From Paragorgia papillata (Eukaryota; Cnidaria; Anthozoa; Scleralcyonacea; Coralliidae), in assembly GCA_035771165.1 (NCBI GenBank), contig JAWNZC010000329.1, forward strand, positions 140,001 to 204,000: 64,000 nucleotides of DNA, read 5' to 3'. The translations under genes were made by a program, and so were the position numbers. This document shows positions 42,419 through 53,900 of this stretch, one piece after another (within the stretch, counting starts at the first letter, position 1; each line of letters begins with the position of its first letter). The notes under the pieces were generated by a model. It did not search any database. It was not told where the DNA came from and saw only the letters and a list, made by a program, of their open reading frames with translations.

Positions 42419-42966
42419 TTACTCTCTGACAAGCATATATATTTTTTTCATTTTTATTGTCTTTAGGAATGTTACTCCCAGTTGACCACAAATGCTGCAG
42501 AATTTGCTGGAGGATAGTTTTATTGAAAAACAGGCAATTCTGAAGTATTGCTGGTATTGGAGGAAATTTATTGTTCCCATGAAATTTGCAAGGCTACATA
42601 ATGGTTCCTGGTGGTTCGGTTTTTTTTTTGCAAAAGCTTTCTCCAAGTCAACTGCATTTTTTTTCACCTTCATGAAAACAAGCTTGAAAGTCTTGAAATT
42701 ACTCTTGAAATAATTCACAAATTCTTGTATTAGACTAAATTTAGTGGAATCCAATACTGCTGCTAGTGCCAATGTAATAATTTTTTCTTGATTTGTCTGC
42801 TTTGTGTAAAAAAAGTTTGTAAAAATGTTATTAAATTTTTAATGGAAATACTTGAAGAACTAGTTGTACTCTTTAATGTTGTAGGCTCTGGTACTTTATC
42901 TGCACTATTAGTGTCCTCCATCTCAAACAAACCTGAAATATTTGTTAAATCCACTTTGCTAGCCAT
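42419..42966 (-). pseudogene. Unrecognised ORF with one frameshift
   Basis: From ATG at 42966 (MASKVDLTNISGLFEMEDT) a Ser/Thr-rich start leads to FLQTFFTQSRQIK. The frame then stops, but a frame one base off continues from an A-run near 42785 (ALAAVLDSTKFSLIQEFVNYF ... KIYMLVRE) for about 115 codons. Together they look like one protein of roughly 180 aa broken by a frameshift. I do not recognise a domain. The composition (helical, basic, then Cys pair FCSICG) suits a regulatory or transposon-derived protein. The break lies in a homopolymer, so it may also be a sequencing error. Confidence 0.4.
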
Positions 42967-43124
42967 ATTTATGTTTTCGTTTTAATTTAATTTCAGTTTT
43001 ACACTGCTTTGTTTTATAGTACGTATATCGAATTTATCGATTTATACCATAGGTAGCCCAAAAATCCGTGTAGAGCCCCATTCCCCTACTAGCTGTCGCG
43101 CGCCGCAAGGCCCCTTGCAATGAT

Positions 43125-43952
43125 TTAACAATTAGTCACCGAAGTCGAGGTGACTATCGGTAAATACACCGATAGTCACCGAGACTGAGGTGACTAATTG
43201 TTTTAGTATAATTTCAGAGGTTGATAAAAAAACAATCACGTTGAAACAAAAACTTTTAAACAACTGCTTTCATTTTAACAGTGGTGATACTGTTTATTCA
43301 CAGACGATGTTAGCAAGCCACAGTCTTTGTCAGTAAATAATTTCAAAAAAAGAGTAAACAACATCCTAATTTGGAATTGAACTTGTACATACATTCAAAT
43401 ATATGCTAAAAAGACTTTTATTCTGGTGTTTTGGATCCTGTGTTACGGCTTTTTTGCACTTAATTATTCATGTTCAATATGTTCTTCACTCATGACGAAG
43501 TTTTCGCCACATCGCTACGACCAAAATCTAGCCAAAACATACAAAAAATACGAAGAATTATAGAAAATATACTTCCTTACCTTTATGAAGATTTGTTTTT
43601 ACGATATTTGATATGTACAACATCTCAGTGATAAATGTTTTCAGTATTATGGTCTTTTGTTTGTCTCAAAAACTACAGACCCCATTGTGAAATAAAAAGT
43701 CAACAGTTCAATGAATCAACAAATTATAAAATCTCATACTTCAAAATGACATCTCCGAGGGGGAGACTGAAACGAGTAAAGTCAGTGCAGTGTTGAATAA
43801 GTACCAGTCTCTTTTCCAAAACTACTTTTGAAGAACAATTTCTTGTGATGCAATAGTCACCGCGCTAGGCGGTGACTATCACCTCAGATTCACCGCTGAG
43901 CGGACCAATCAGAAAGCTGGAAAGCCTCTTTTCCACTATGAAATTATACTAA
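43125..43952. mobile_element. Insertion within left arm of palindrome
   Basis: Absent from the right arm, where 'gcaatgat' runs straight into 'tacatgat'. It starts with a hairpin built from 'tagtcaccgaagtcgaggtg' and its reverse (43130-43200). The rest is bounded by TTAGTATAATTTCA (43203) and its reverse (43939-43952). 'tcaccg' words recur near 43860-43900. No coding sequence is seen. Confidence 0.75.
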
Positions 43953-45717
43953 TACATGATATTATATAGAAATACATAAGGTTGGCAAGTAATTCATGGT
44001 TTACGAACAAACTACTTGAACAAATGGGAAAATACTTGGTACAACGTGATGAAAACTGACAAAAAACTAACGATACATTAAACCCGGATAATTTTACTAT
44101 CTTGTCACAAACAAATTTCGTTTCAAAACAGCCGGGAAAGAGGTAAAATAGACACAAACTGTGAAATTTTGTTGAAGATTTTCCCTGTCTCTATGCGGGA
44201 TGCCACAGGTCGACGTATTCGTCATTTTTTTAAAGCAGCAATAGTAAGCCTATTGGTCAATAAAATACACAAACTATGACGTTCCTGGAGGGGAAAAAAG
44301 AGCTACAGGGGGGTTAGTCAGCACAAAATAAAAAGTGGAAAACTTGGCGGGATTGTTGGCGATGATACGTGAAAGAAAAATACCCGACGTCGGCCGACGG
44401 TGAAATTTATTTATAGTTTTTTATTTATAATAAAGCCTAAATTGTAAAGGACTTTTTAAACAAAAGATGTGATAAAGGAAACTCGAAACGATTTTGTTCT
44501 GGTACGTATGAAAATATAATATTTTTAAAATAATGTTTTTAAAATATAAACAAAGACGAAATACCGTCAGAAGAAATTTGCCAAAGCGAACAAAGGCAAT
44601 GTACATTTAGCATTTACTTTTTATCTAAATAAATTATTAATAAGCTTACTGTTTATCGAAAACACGAAATTCCGTCAAATAAATTGCTCTACATTCATTT
44701 TTAATGCTTTAACGAAAAGAAAAACAAGCTTTCTTTGTTTTCCGAAAACAGTCTACTTATTAAGATAAACTTTATAAAGCCGAAGGTCCATCTGTGATGG
44801 AAAAGGAGAAGCCAAAGGGATTTTGCAATAATGTCAACGCTTTTTTCTGGTACTGTTTGCATGCATATGATATTCTTTAAAAGTGAAAGACCCACATTAC
44901 TGAACTGGTTATTTGCAAATGTTTATACCGCCGTATATAATTTGTCATATTTGAAAACCAAAAACAGCCAGCGCTTCTCACAACGCAATTAAGAACAAAA
45001 AACCAATCAGTTTCAGACGAGTTTGCCTCAGTATGAAATCTATCGTACAAACCGTTAAGAAGACCAAAAAATTACAATGTCATCTCCAAAAAAAGACGTT
45101 TTAATCACTGTTTAAGTGTTTTAAGCATGATTAGACAACACTGTAAAAAAAACAAAGAAAGGGAAAGCAAGGTACCGCAATAAACACCGAATAATATTGA
45201 CCTAAAAGCCCGCTCATCCAAAACGCAAGTCAAGCTTATATGACTAAGTCTAAGGCCATGTGCAGGGAAAGTAACTCGCTACAAGAGAACTGACTTACCT
45301 GAATAAATATGTCGTTTGGTCGATAGGTTATAAATGCTTTCACACGCAAACGTGGTGCAACTGGTGAAGCTGGAGCTGCTGCAATGGTTCTATAAGTCCA
45401 CACTGGAAAACTTTATAAGTTAAAGATCTAAAACGTGAAGCCAAAAGGCAAAACTGCCATAAAAACACCACAGGCATTCTCGAAGTTTTATTGAAAACTG
45501 CATGTCAGTCTGACGAGCAAGTCAAGTAAGAAGACAAAAGAGTTTCTAATCCATAAACGTACAAAATCAATGGTCTGCAACGAAAAAGGAATAAAAATAC
45601 CTTATATTAACGGAAATCGTAAACGTTTTAAGGTCAATGCTGCTCCAAGCATGCTTCTTCTATCATTGCTCGACTATTCCATTGTGTCAACTGCCAAATA
45701 AACGGAAAACCTGTTAA

Positions 45718-45790
45718 CTATAGATTTGGTTGTTTTGCACAGAAAAGCCTATGAAAGGCGTGCGCATGCGTCCATGATAATTAAGAGGAG
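45718..45790. other. Centre of the palindrome
   Basis: About 70 bp of unpaired sequence joining the two arms. It contains 'gcgtgcgcatgcgtc'. Nothing coding. Confidence 0.6.
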
Positions 45791-47831
45791 ATTTTTCCCC
45801 GTTTATTTGGCAGTCGACACAATGGAATAGTCGAGCAACGATAGAAGAAGCATGCTTGGAGCAGCATTGACCTTAAAACGTTTACGATTTCCGTTAATAT
45901 AGGTTTTTTAAGGTATAGTTATCACAAATTCAAATTGATTCTCGTTTCTCTTTTGATTTTATTAAGATGTTCTTGAGCTTTGACGACTGCATGGATGACA
46001 GCCGTTTCGAACGTTGGTAACGTTCTTTTTCCTTTTTCGTTGCAGACCATTGATTTTGTACGTTTATGGATTAGAAACTCTTTTGTCTTCTTACTTGACT
46101 TGCCCGTCAGACTGACATGCAGTTTTCAATAAAACTTCGAGAATGCCTGTGGTGTTTTTATGGCAGTTTTGCCTTTTGGCTTCACGTTTTAGATCTTTAA
46201 CTTATAAAGTTTTCCAGTGTGGACTTATAGAACCATTGCAGCAGCTCCAGCTTCACCAGTTGCACCACGTTTGCGTGTGAAAGCATTTATAACCTATCGA
46301 CCAAACGACATATTTATTCAGGTAAGTCAGTTCTCTTGTAGCGAGTTACTTTCCCTGCACATGGCCTTAAACTTAGTCATATAAGCTTGACTTGCGTTTT
46401 GGATGAGCGGGCTTTTAGGTCAATATTATTCGGTGTTTATTGCGGTACCTTGCTTTCCTTCCCTTGTTTTTTTTTACAGTGTTGTCTAATCATGCTTAAA
46501 ACACTTAAACAATGATTAAAACGTCTTTTTTTGGAGATGACATTGTAATTTTTTGGTCTTCTTAACGGTTTGTACGATAGATTTCATACTGAGGCAAACT
46601 CGTCTGAAACTGACTGGTTTTTTGTTCTTAATTGCGTTGTGAGAAGCGCTGGCTGTTTTTGTTTTCAAATATGACAAATTATATACGGCGGTATAAACAT
46701 TTGCAAATAACCAGTTCAGTAATGTGGGTCTTTCACTTTTAAAGAATATCATATGCATGCAAACAGTACCAGAAAAAAGCGTTGACATTATTGCAAAATC
46801 CCTTTGGCTTCTCCTTTTCCATCACAGATGGACCTTCGGCTTTATAAAGTTTATCTTAATAAGTAGACTGTTTTCGGAAAACAAAGAAAGCTTGTTTTTC
46901 TTTTCGTTAAAGCATTAAAAATGAATGTAGAGCAATTTATTTGACGGAATTTCGTGTTTTCGATAAACAGTAAGCTTATTAATAATTTATTTAGATAAAA
47001 AGTAAATGCTAAATGTACATTGCCTTTGTTCGCTTTGGCAATTTCTTTTGACGGTATTTCGTCTTTGTTTATATTTTAAAAACATTATTTTAAAAATATA
47101 TTTTTTCATACGTACCAGAACAAAATCGTTTCGAGTTTCCTTTATCACATCTTTTGTTTAAAAAGTCCTTTACAATTTAGGCTTTATTATAAATAAAAAA
47201 ACTATAAATAAATTTCACAGTCGGCCGACGTCGGGTATTTTTCTTTCACGTATCATCGCCAACAATCCCGCCAAGTTTTCCACTTTTTATTTTGTGCTGA
47301 CTAACCCCCCTGTAGCTCTTTTTTCCCCTCCAGGAACGTCATAGTTTGTGTATTTTATTGACCAATAGGCTTACTATTGCTGCTTTAAAAAAATGACGAA
47401 TACGTCGACCTGTGGCATCCCGCATAGAGACAGGGAAAATCTTCAACAAAATTTCACAGTTTGTGTCTATTTTACCTCTTTCCCGGCTGTTTTGAAACGA
47501 AATTTGTTTGTGACAAGATAGTAAAATTATCCGGGTTTAATGTATCGTTAGTTTTTTGTCAGTTTTCATCACGTTGTACCAAGTATTTTCCCATTTGTTC
47601 AAGTAGTTTGTTCGTAAACCATGAATTACTTGCCAACCTTATGTATTTCTATATATCATGTAATCATTGCAAGGGGCCTTGCGGCGCGCCACAGCTAGTA
47701 GGGGAATGGGGCTCTACACGGATTTTTGGGCTACCTATGTTTATACCTAGTTACCCAAGCACAAAATTGTTGCTAAGGAAAAGGTTCATGTTATCAACCA
47801 TTGTAGCAGCCGCTGACCGGTGGATATCAAT

Positions 47832-47925
47832 TATTCGTTACCAGGCCCCCGCATCACACATCGATCAGCTTTCCCATTGCCGTTTCACCGCCCTATATAT
47901 AAGCGCCCTGGTTGAAAGCAAGTAA
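47832..47925 (+). promoter_or_regulatory. Promoter-like segment related to ANK-Roc-COR 5' region
   Basis: Shares 'gcatcacacatcgatcag', 'cgtttcaccg.cctata' and 'gcgccctg' with the minus-strand segment at 40590-40660. It lies 90 bp beyond the palindromic element and just upstream of a spliced-looking transcript with 'acaatatggcg'. Confidence 0.5.
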
Positions 47926-49090
47926 AAGAAGCTACTCTCAACAGTAAACAATATGGCGAAAAGTGCGTTCTGATCGTTTAAATGGCTATAACTCAAAATT
48001 TTGGTGGTAATATTTCTTGGGACGGATAGTACATTGAAAGTGAAGGTAAGTAATCAAATTTATTGTGGTAAGGAAGATATTTAACGAAATTTGAATGGGA
48101 AATTTACGATTTCATTATCTTGTTAATTGGTCCGGCCGGAGCTACCCGTCCACTTTTGAAGTTGTACTTTCAAGAATAAATAAGTGAGGAAACTATTTAA
48201 AAACAGTTTAAATCTAAAGTATAATGATAAAATTACACGTATTGGTTGTTCTATCTTAATCGGACAAGCAATTTTGAAGAACGAAGCAACTCTATAGCTC
48301 TCTATTTGGACGGATTGTAGGCAATTATGATTTGACATATTTCTTGAAGGCTGACAAACAAGTGCCAGTAATTTCTCCAATTTCATTTAATATTTGTAAA
48401 CGTTGCTGCTGATAAAAAGATTAACCTGAAATATCAGGTCCTTAGTGTTGAAGTCTAGGTATTTTACTTTATTCTACTATAAAATGAACGCATATATAGT
48501 TAGCTTGAAATGGCCTACTGTATCTTAATTCTCTAGGTTGGACAGTTCGTCTTGAGTTTTGTTCCCCAAGCTTTTTAAATATTTCATGATTTGTTGCTTA
48601 GATGGAGGTTTAGATTATAGATGTGCAACCTTCACATAGTTTCTCTCCTTTTTTTAGCTGAGACAATAGATTTGAAATGAAATCTTAAGAAACAATGAAC
48701 TGTAGAAAATCAAGAGGGGATTCTTCACAGCACTGGCCACTGACACAGGAATAGTGGCAAATGTTCTTCAGCAGCTTCAGTCATACTGAGTGTAAACATT
48801 TTGAACAAAAGACTTTCTACTTACTTCATGTTTAAGAACAAAAAGGTGTTAATTTCATGTCTTTATAATAAATAAAGAATTAATTGGTCTACTGGTTAAT
48901 TTAATTAATAGGGTGTTGGCCAGTAAAATAATAAAGGACCAGTTACTACTATTTGTCGTGTGGTGGGCAACTGGTAATAATACATTTTCTTAATTTTGCA
49001 CCTTGTGTACACAGAGCTTGTAACAGTAAAATTTAGTGGTCAAAAGAACTGCCCTTTACCTATTTTGTACTGTATATGTGAAATAAATGT
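47920..49090 (+). ncRNA. Likely two-exon non-coding transcript
   Basis: Exon 1 ends at donor GAAG/GTAAGT (about 48043). Exon 2 starts after a long T-rich acceptor (about 48659). AATAAA words lie at about 48868 and 49081. No long frame is present across the two exons. The first ATG (atggcgaaaag) reads only six codons. Confidence 0.4.
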
Positions 49091-50233
49091 TTAAAACTTA
49101 TTGGGTTTGGTTAACATTGTAACTTGTTTGCAAAAACGTTTTGTAGTCAATGGTAAACACAGTCAGGTATATGGGGTATGCAATATGTATATAAATAATG
49201 CAAATGCTTAAATGTATCTCAAATGTACAGTACATCCTCTATTATAGGGTGGATGGTTTATACCTAAATTAATCTACATTAAGAATTTGGAACACATTTC
49301 CAACAGCTGTTTCTGTTAACAGCTGTCCACATTTTTGCAATTTATCATCTACACATCAACTTGACATATTTAAAATAATGCTTTTAAATGAAATGTACAC
49401 TATGCAAGCCTTTGATACTCTAGCAAATACAGGTGTTGGTTTTGAGACTTTCAGAAACAGATAGTTTTAATATGTACTGCAGTAATATTATATCATCACA
49501 ATCACAACTGACAACACATATACACTTGAATAGTTTTAGGTGGTGTTTATTATCAGTTTTGTTTTTTTTAAATCCAGTAATACAACAATACTCAAATAAA
49601 GTTCGACTATTAATGGCACTTTAAAAGTGAAACAAGTGAATCAAAAACATGTGAGTTTTATAAAAGTCTCCATCAATTCAGGCATCAAGCTGTGTCTTTT
49701 CTGATGGAAGCTTCTGATTTTCATTCAGTAAGTTGTCATGTCCAAAGACACACACAATCCAAACAAATTATTTACTAAAATTACAAGAAAAGAACAAAAT
49801 CAACATTTCAACAGCTTGTCAAGTGTATCAACTTTCTTTAGCCATGGTAGGTTAATGACAAAAATAAATCTTGTTCAATGTCTTCAATCACAATTCACTT
49901 AATACAACAGACAAACAATTGGAGTAAGAACGTTACTAGAAGAAGGTAAACAAACACATAAAGATGGAATTCTGCGGAATTGGTATTTTTACCCATTGAA
50001 CTGAACCAGACTAAAATACTTCATCAACTTTACATGTAACAAATTTGGAGTGAGTGAGCCCTCGTGCACATATTATAATATCCTTAAAATATTCATAAAA
50101 ACAAGAGCACGGTTTACACACTGTGCAATTCTCAATTAAAAATATGTAACTGATGTGAAATGATTAAAAACTCTTCATAAAAGTTCTCTGTAATTTGAAA
50201 ACTTCAGTCATTGAGGAGTGGGCAGGTCATCGC
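49091..50233. other. No gene seen
   Basis: AT-rich sequence with only short frames and no obvious repeat. Confidence 0.4.
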
Positions 50234-50304
50234 TCAAAAGTAGCTAAATTGCACGCGAAAACGTGTTTGTATGCCTTCTAACCGCAAGTAAATTGGTCGC
50301 TTAC

Positions 50305-50397
50305 CTTTCATTTGTAAAATATCAAAGTTAAATGGAAATCGTCCAAAAAGCTTTCTAAGTAGAGCCGTTTTGGTGACTCGACTTCGTTTTCCGCCAT
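50305..50397 (-). other. Possible first exon of a minus-strand gene
   Basis: The minus strand reads AACATGGCGGAAAACG, a YY1-type initiator with ATG, and reaches the donor AAAG/GTAAGC after about 93 nt. The ATG frame stops just before the donor. A different frame stays open. The hAT transposon is inserted immediately upstream of this ATG. Confidence 0.35.
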
Positions 50398-50428
50398 GTT
50401 GTTCCCCATAGTGGAAAGTACGCTTTGG

Positions 50429-50546
50429 CTGCCGCAGGAGACTGCCGCAGGTTGACAAGACCATGCATTCTATCCTGCCGCAATGCCGCAATGCCGCAAT
50501 GCCGCAATGCCGCAATGCAATATTATTATATTGCTGCCGCAAGACG
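50429..50546 (+). repeat. Subterminal TGCCGCA repeats, left
   Basis: Eight or so TGCCGCA copies, five of them in a tight 8-9 bp tandem (tgccgcaa). Same orientation as the copies at the right end. Confidence 0.85.
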
Positions 50547-50854
50547 CAAGTCAAAAGTTCAAACGACTACACGCAATACCGCTGACCACTAAACAGTAAA
50601 CATTGAAGCCTTGCTGCCTGTCTTTTACTGTATAACTGTAAGCGTTATTTTGTTTACAAAGAACAAATTTACAAAACTCAACGGGCAATTAATATATTAC
50701 ATAATTGTTTTCGTAGTGCTAATTATGCTAAAATGTTGCATGCAGATTATGTTATTCTTTCATACTAGAAAAGGTAATCGGACAGCATCGCTTTTTTTTC
50801 TCGAAATGACTTTTCCAAAATCCTTTCCGTGACTGAACGTTGCTTTCGCACTCA

Positions 50855-50978
50855 TTACAGGCCAGCGATGCCTAGGAAGCTTGTGGCTCGAATCACCTTG
50901 TCCTGAATCATCCTTGCAACTCCGGCTACTATCTTATCTGCCTGAATTACAGTGGGCATCAGCCAGTCAATTTTGGTT
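50855..50978 (-). CDS. hAT transposase, last exon
   Basis: Acceptor TTTTTTTCAG. It completes an Arg codon from the previous exon (phase 2) and encodes TKIDWLMPTVIQADKIVAGV to a stop at 50855. Confidence 0.75.
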
Positions 50979-53900
50979 CTGAAAAAAACAATGCTTTAAT
51001 TTTGATGTTTTGACTTTTGACCTCCTTTGGAATTGCATTACTGCACATGTCAACTAACTTAACATTCACAAAATTTACGAACAATATAGTTCTTTAAATA
51101 TTTATAAGCATCTTCAAATTTTAAAAGGTAGCAACTAAAATTATACCGTAAAGCCAATGTACTGTTTTCTTGACCGCCTTCCATGCACTGAGATTTCATC
51201 ACAGAATATAAGGACTCAACGATGGATTCAGTGTTCCCGAGTGCTAAGGCGATGTCTGTTGCTATGCTCATCTCAACACCAACCTGATCAAACACAAATT
51301 CATCCACATACAAAGATCTAAAACGATAACATTCATAAAATTGTATTGAATGTACATGTTGTTATGCAGGTAATATAACAAAGACATGACACCAATTTTT
51401 ACATGCCCAAGTACTTGTACCTGTAGACTTCACCTTCATTGATCAATACCACAAACGTCTTAAGTTTGTTGTCATCTGTCACAAAAGTTGCATGATAAAG
51501 ATTTTGAAGGTAATAGGTCTTCTCAAAATAGGAAGATTGGATGCGCTGGAATTCAATAAGCTTTACTAGGCTTTGCACCTCGCATTCAAGACTGTTCTCT
51601 AGTACCTGTAATGTAATGAAAGTCACAATTTGATTAAGGCCATGTCAATTATGTACACAAAAACCTAAGGCAGCAAGATAGGATGTTACTAATCATACTT
51701 TTAAGAGCAAGATAAGATTTACTTGAAATACTACAGTGTATCAAGTCAGTAATATCCGTCCCAGTCAAACGAGAATGCATCAATGCATCATGCATTTCAT
51801 CTGCCGGTCAAATGAAATTACCTGGCCCTTTTTCCCCACGGTCAAGAATGTTAACCAACTAGATAGAATTTGCAAATCCTGAGGTGTCCACAATATGATC
51901 TTCAAAGTGTTCTTCAGCTTGGCTAATATCTCATCACTATATACAGTTCTTAGTTTTAACTCCGTAAAATGATTTTCCGCCAGTTCTTTTACATGGTCTA
52001 GGGAGCAAACATAATTGTAAAATTTCTTGAACTCCCTTTTGCCATGTTCGACAAAGTCATCTTCACGTGTCAGGGACGGATAACCACATGCATTATTGCG
52101 CTTGCCTATTAGGAGATTGACGAGAGTGTCAATGTCCATGCAGGTAAGGGCATGCTGGAGGCTTGACAAACATTTGTTATGACGACTTTCCAAAGAGGCA
52201 GACAAATCTTTAGCCAACTGTTGCAGATCTTTTTGAACATCTTCCAGTTGTCGCAATTTCCACGTTAGAATTTCAGATCTTTCCTCGCCGGTGACATGGC
52301 ACACTTCTGATCCAACGACTAACCAACCTTCAACTAATTCCTGATCGTGAAATGTAAATTCCTTGATGTCGTCAATGTTAGACTTGAGATTAATGCAGGT
52401 GTCTGGGGGATTGTCTATCGATAGCTTGTCAAGATTCTTCATATCTGTGCTTACTTATGGGTACCACACCACCGCTTTCCAGACGGGAACTTGAACGCCT
52501 TGTAAATCCACTAGATAGGTTATCACTGGAGTTGTAACATCGACGCAACCGCATATGTCAGCGATAAAATCTTGACCACATATTTCAAACTGCTTGACTT
52601 CAAAATCGTTGTCCTTCTGGTGCAACTCGGTATATGTCGCCATATAGATGTGAATTGACGAAAGCAATTTCCTGAACTCATGAACTTGAGAAGTGGAAAA
52701 CCGGGTTGCACAGGTCCGACTTGTTAGATGAAGAGGTTTTTGCATTTCGTCTGCTTTCTTCCTTGCTGCAGCAAGCTGTTTTCCTCTTTGAAATAACTTG
52801 TGGACAACTGAGCATAATAAATATAGTAAAAAGTTGTTTGCATGGGACGCGTTATAATGAAATAAAGACAGCAATACTTTTAACAATTTAAGTATTAAGA
52901 AATATGTTAGGATTAATACTTATCAATCGCTTCATAAATTCCTTTGACTCCCCAACCTTTCCCTCGAACACATCCTCTATGGCCAGATTTGTCCAGTGAG
53001 GAGGATCCCATACTACATCCACGAATTCAGACACTGGTTTCTTCAAAAGGCTATTTAGTTTTTCAGCGAACCCTTTTGCTTGGTATTGCCCATCAAGAAC
53101 GCTACCCTGCCACGAGTTTCCTAGCGTTTCCGCCAGCCTGGGGTAAGCCTTTTTAATTGTATCGTACATAGTTTCAGCCAGCTCCGGAGCACATGCGCCA
53201 GTAACGCCTTCTGACTGGTCTTCATCAGCACCATGGTACACAGCGGGTGCTTGGACAGCGATTGCCGTTTTGATCCCCTGCACCATCGTGGTTATAACGA
53301 CTCCCTGGTTGGTGACTCTGTGAACTGTAGATTTATCGGCAAGCCCACAAAAATGAGGGGGCAATAAGGTATTCTGAAGGGGTGTTAGGAGGTATTCCTC
53401 GATTTGCTTATCAAAATAGATCTCGGTTGCCCTCAGAATGTCGTTAAATTGTTTCCGACTATGGCCAATGTCTCCCATGTCGGAACCAGTGGAAATGTGT
53501 GCAGCGATTTGTGTTTCGAAATGGGTAGCGGCACATTTAGATTCGACAACAGAAAGCCGGACCCTGACGAGATTCTTCATAACGTTGACACCTCTTTTCT
53601 CTAATTTGTTTTTCATGTGTTTAGCCTACAATAAATGATAAAGCTTGATTAGGAGGTAGCCAACACACATTGGTTCACATTGTGACATTGGTCCACAATA
53701 AGTAGTGACTTATTAGAATTTGACCATTTAATTTATAGTGTATCCGCCTCTTGCATACAGTGTCTTAGGCAGGTCGCGATTTATTTCCCCCCTTAAATAT
53801 GGCTTATTTCTTACTGCGGCAATTTTCTACCTTGAGGGCCTCCAAATGCGTCTTGGCGTTATCTCCAACACAGCTATGATGATTCTTAATTCTGCTCTTC

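Larger units (their letters stand above)
43048..47739. mobile_element. 4.7-kb near-palindromic transposon
   Basis: Ends CATAGGTAGCCC and its reverse, flanked by a 7-bp duplication TTTATAC (43041-43047, 47740-47746). The two halves are inverted copies about 1.8 kb long, meeting near 45720-45790. The left arm carries an extra 0.83-kb insertion. The right arm has about 120 bp at 45905-46025 absent from the left. Open frames in the arms (for example 43936-44157 and its copy from 47461) are mirror copies without recognised motifs. It is read as a non-autonomous DNA element with giant inverted repeats. Confidence 0.88.

Noticed and set aside
43936..47925. Mirror-copy frames in the palindrome (73-154 codons)
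   Set aside because: Same frame in both arms because the arms are duplicates. No motifs, and one is extended only by running into flanking DNA.
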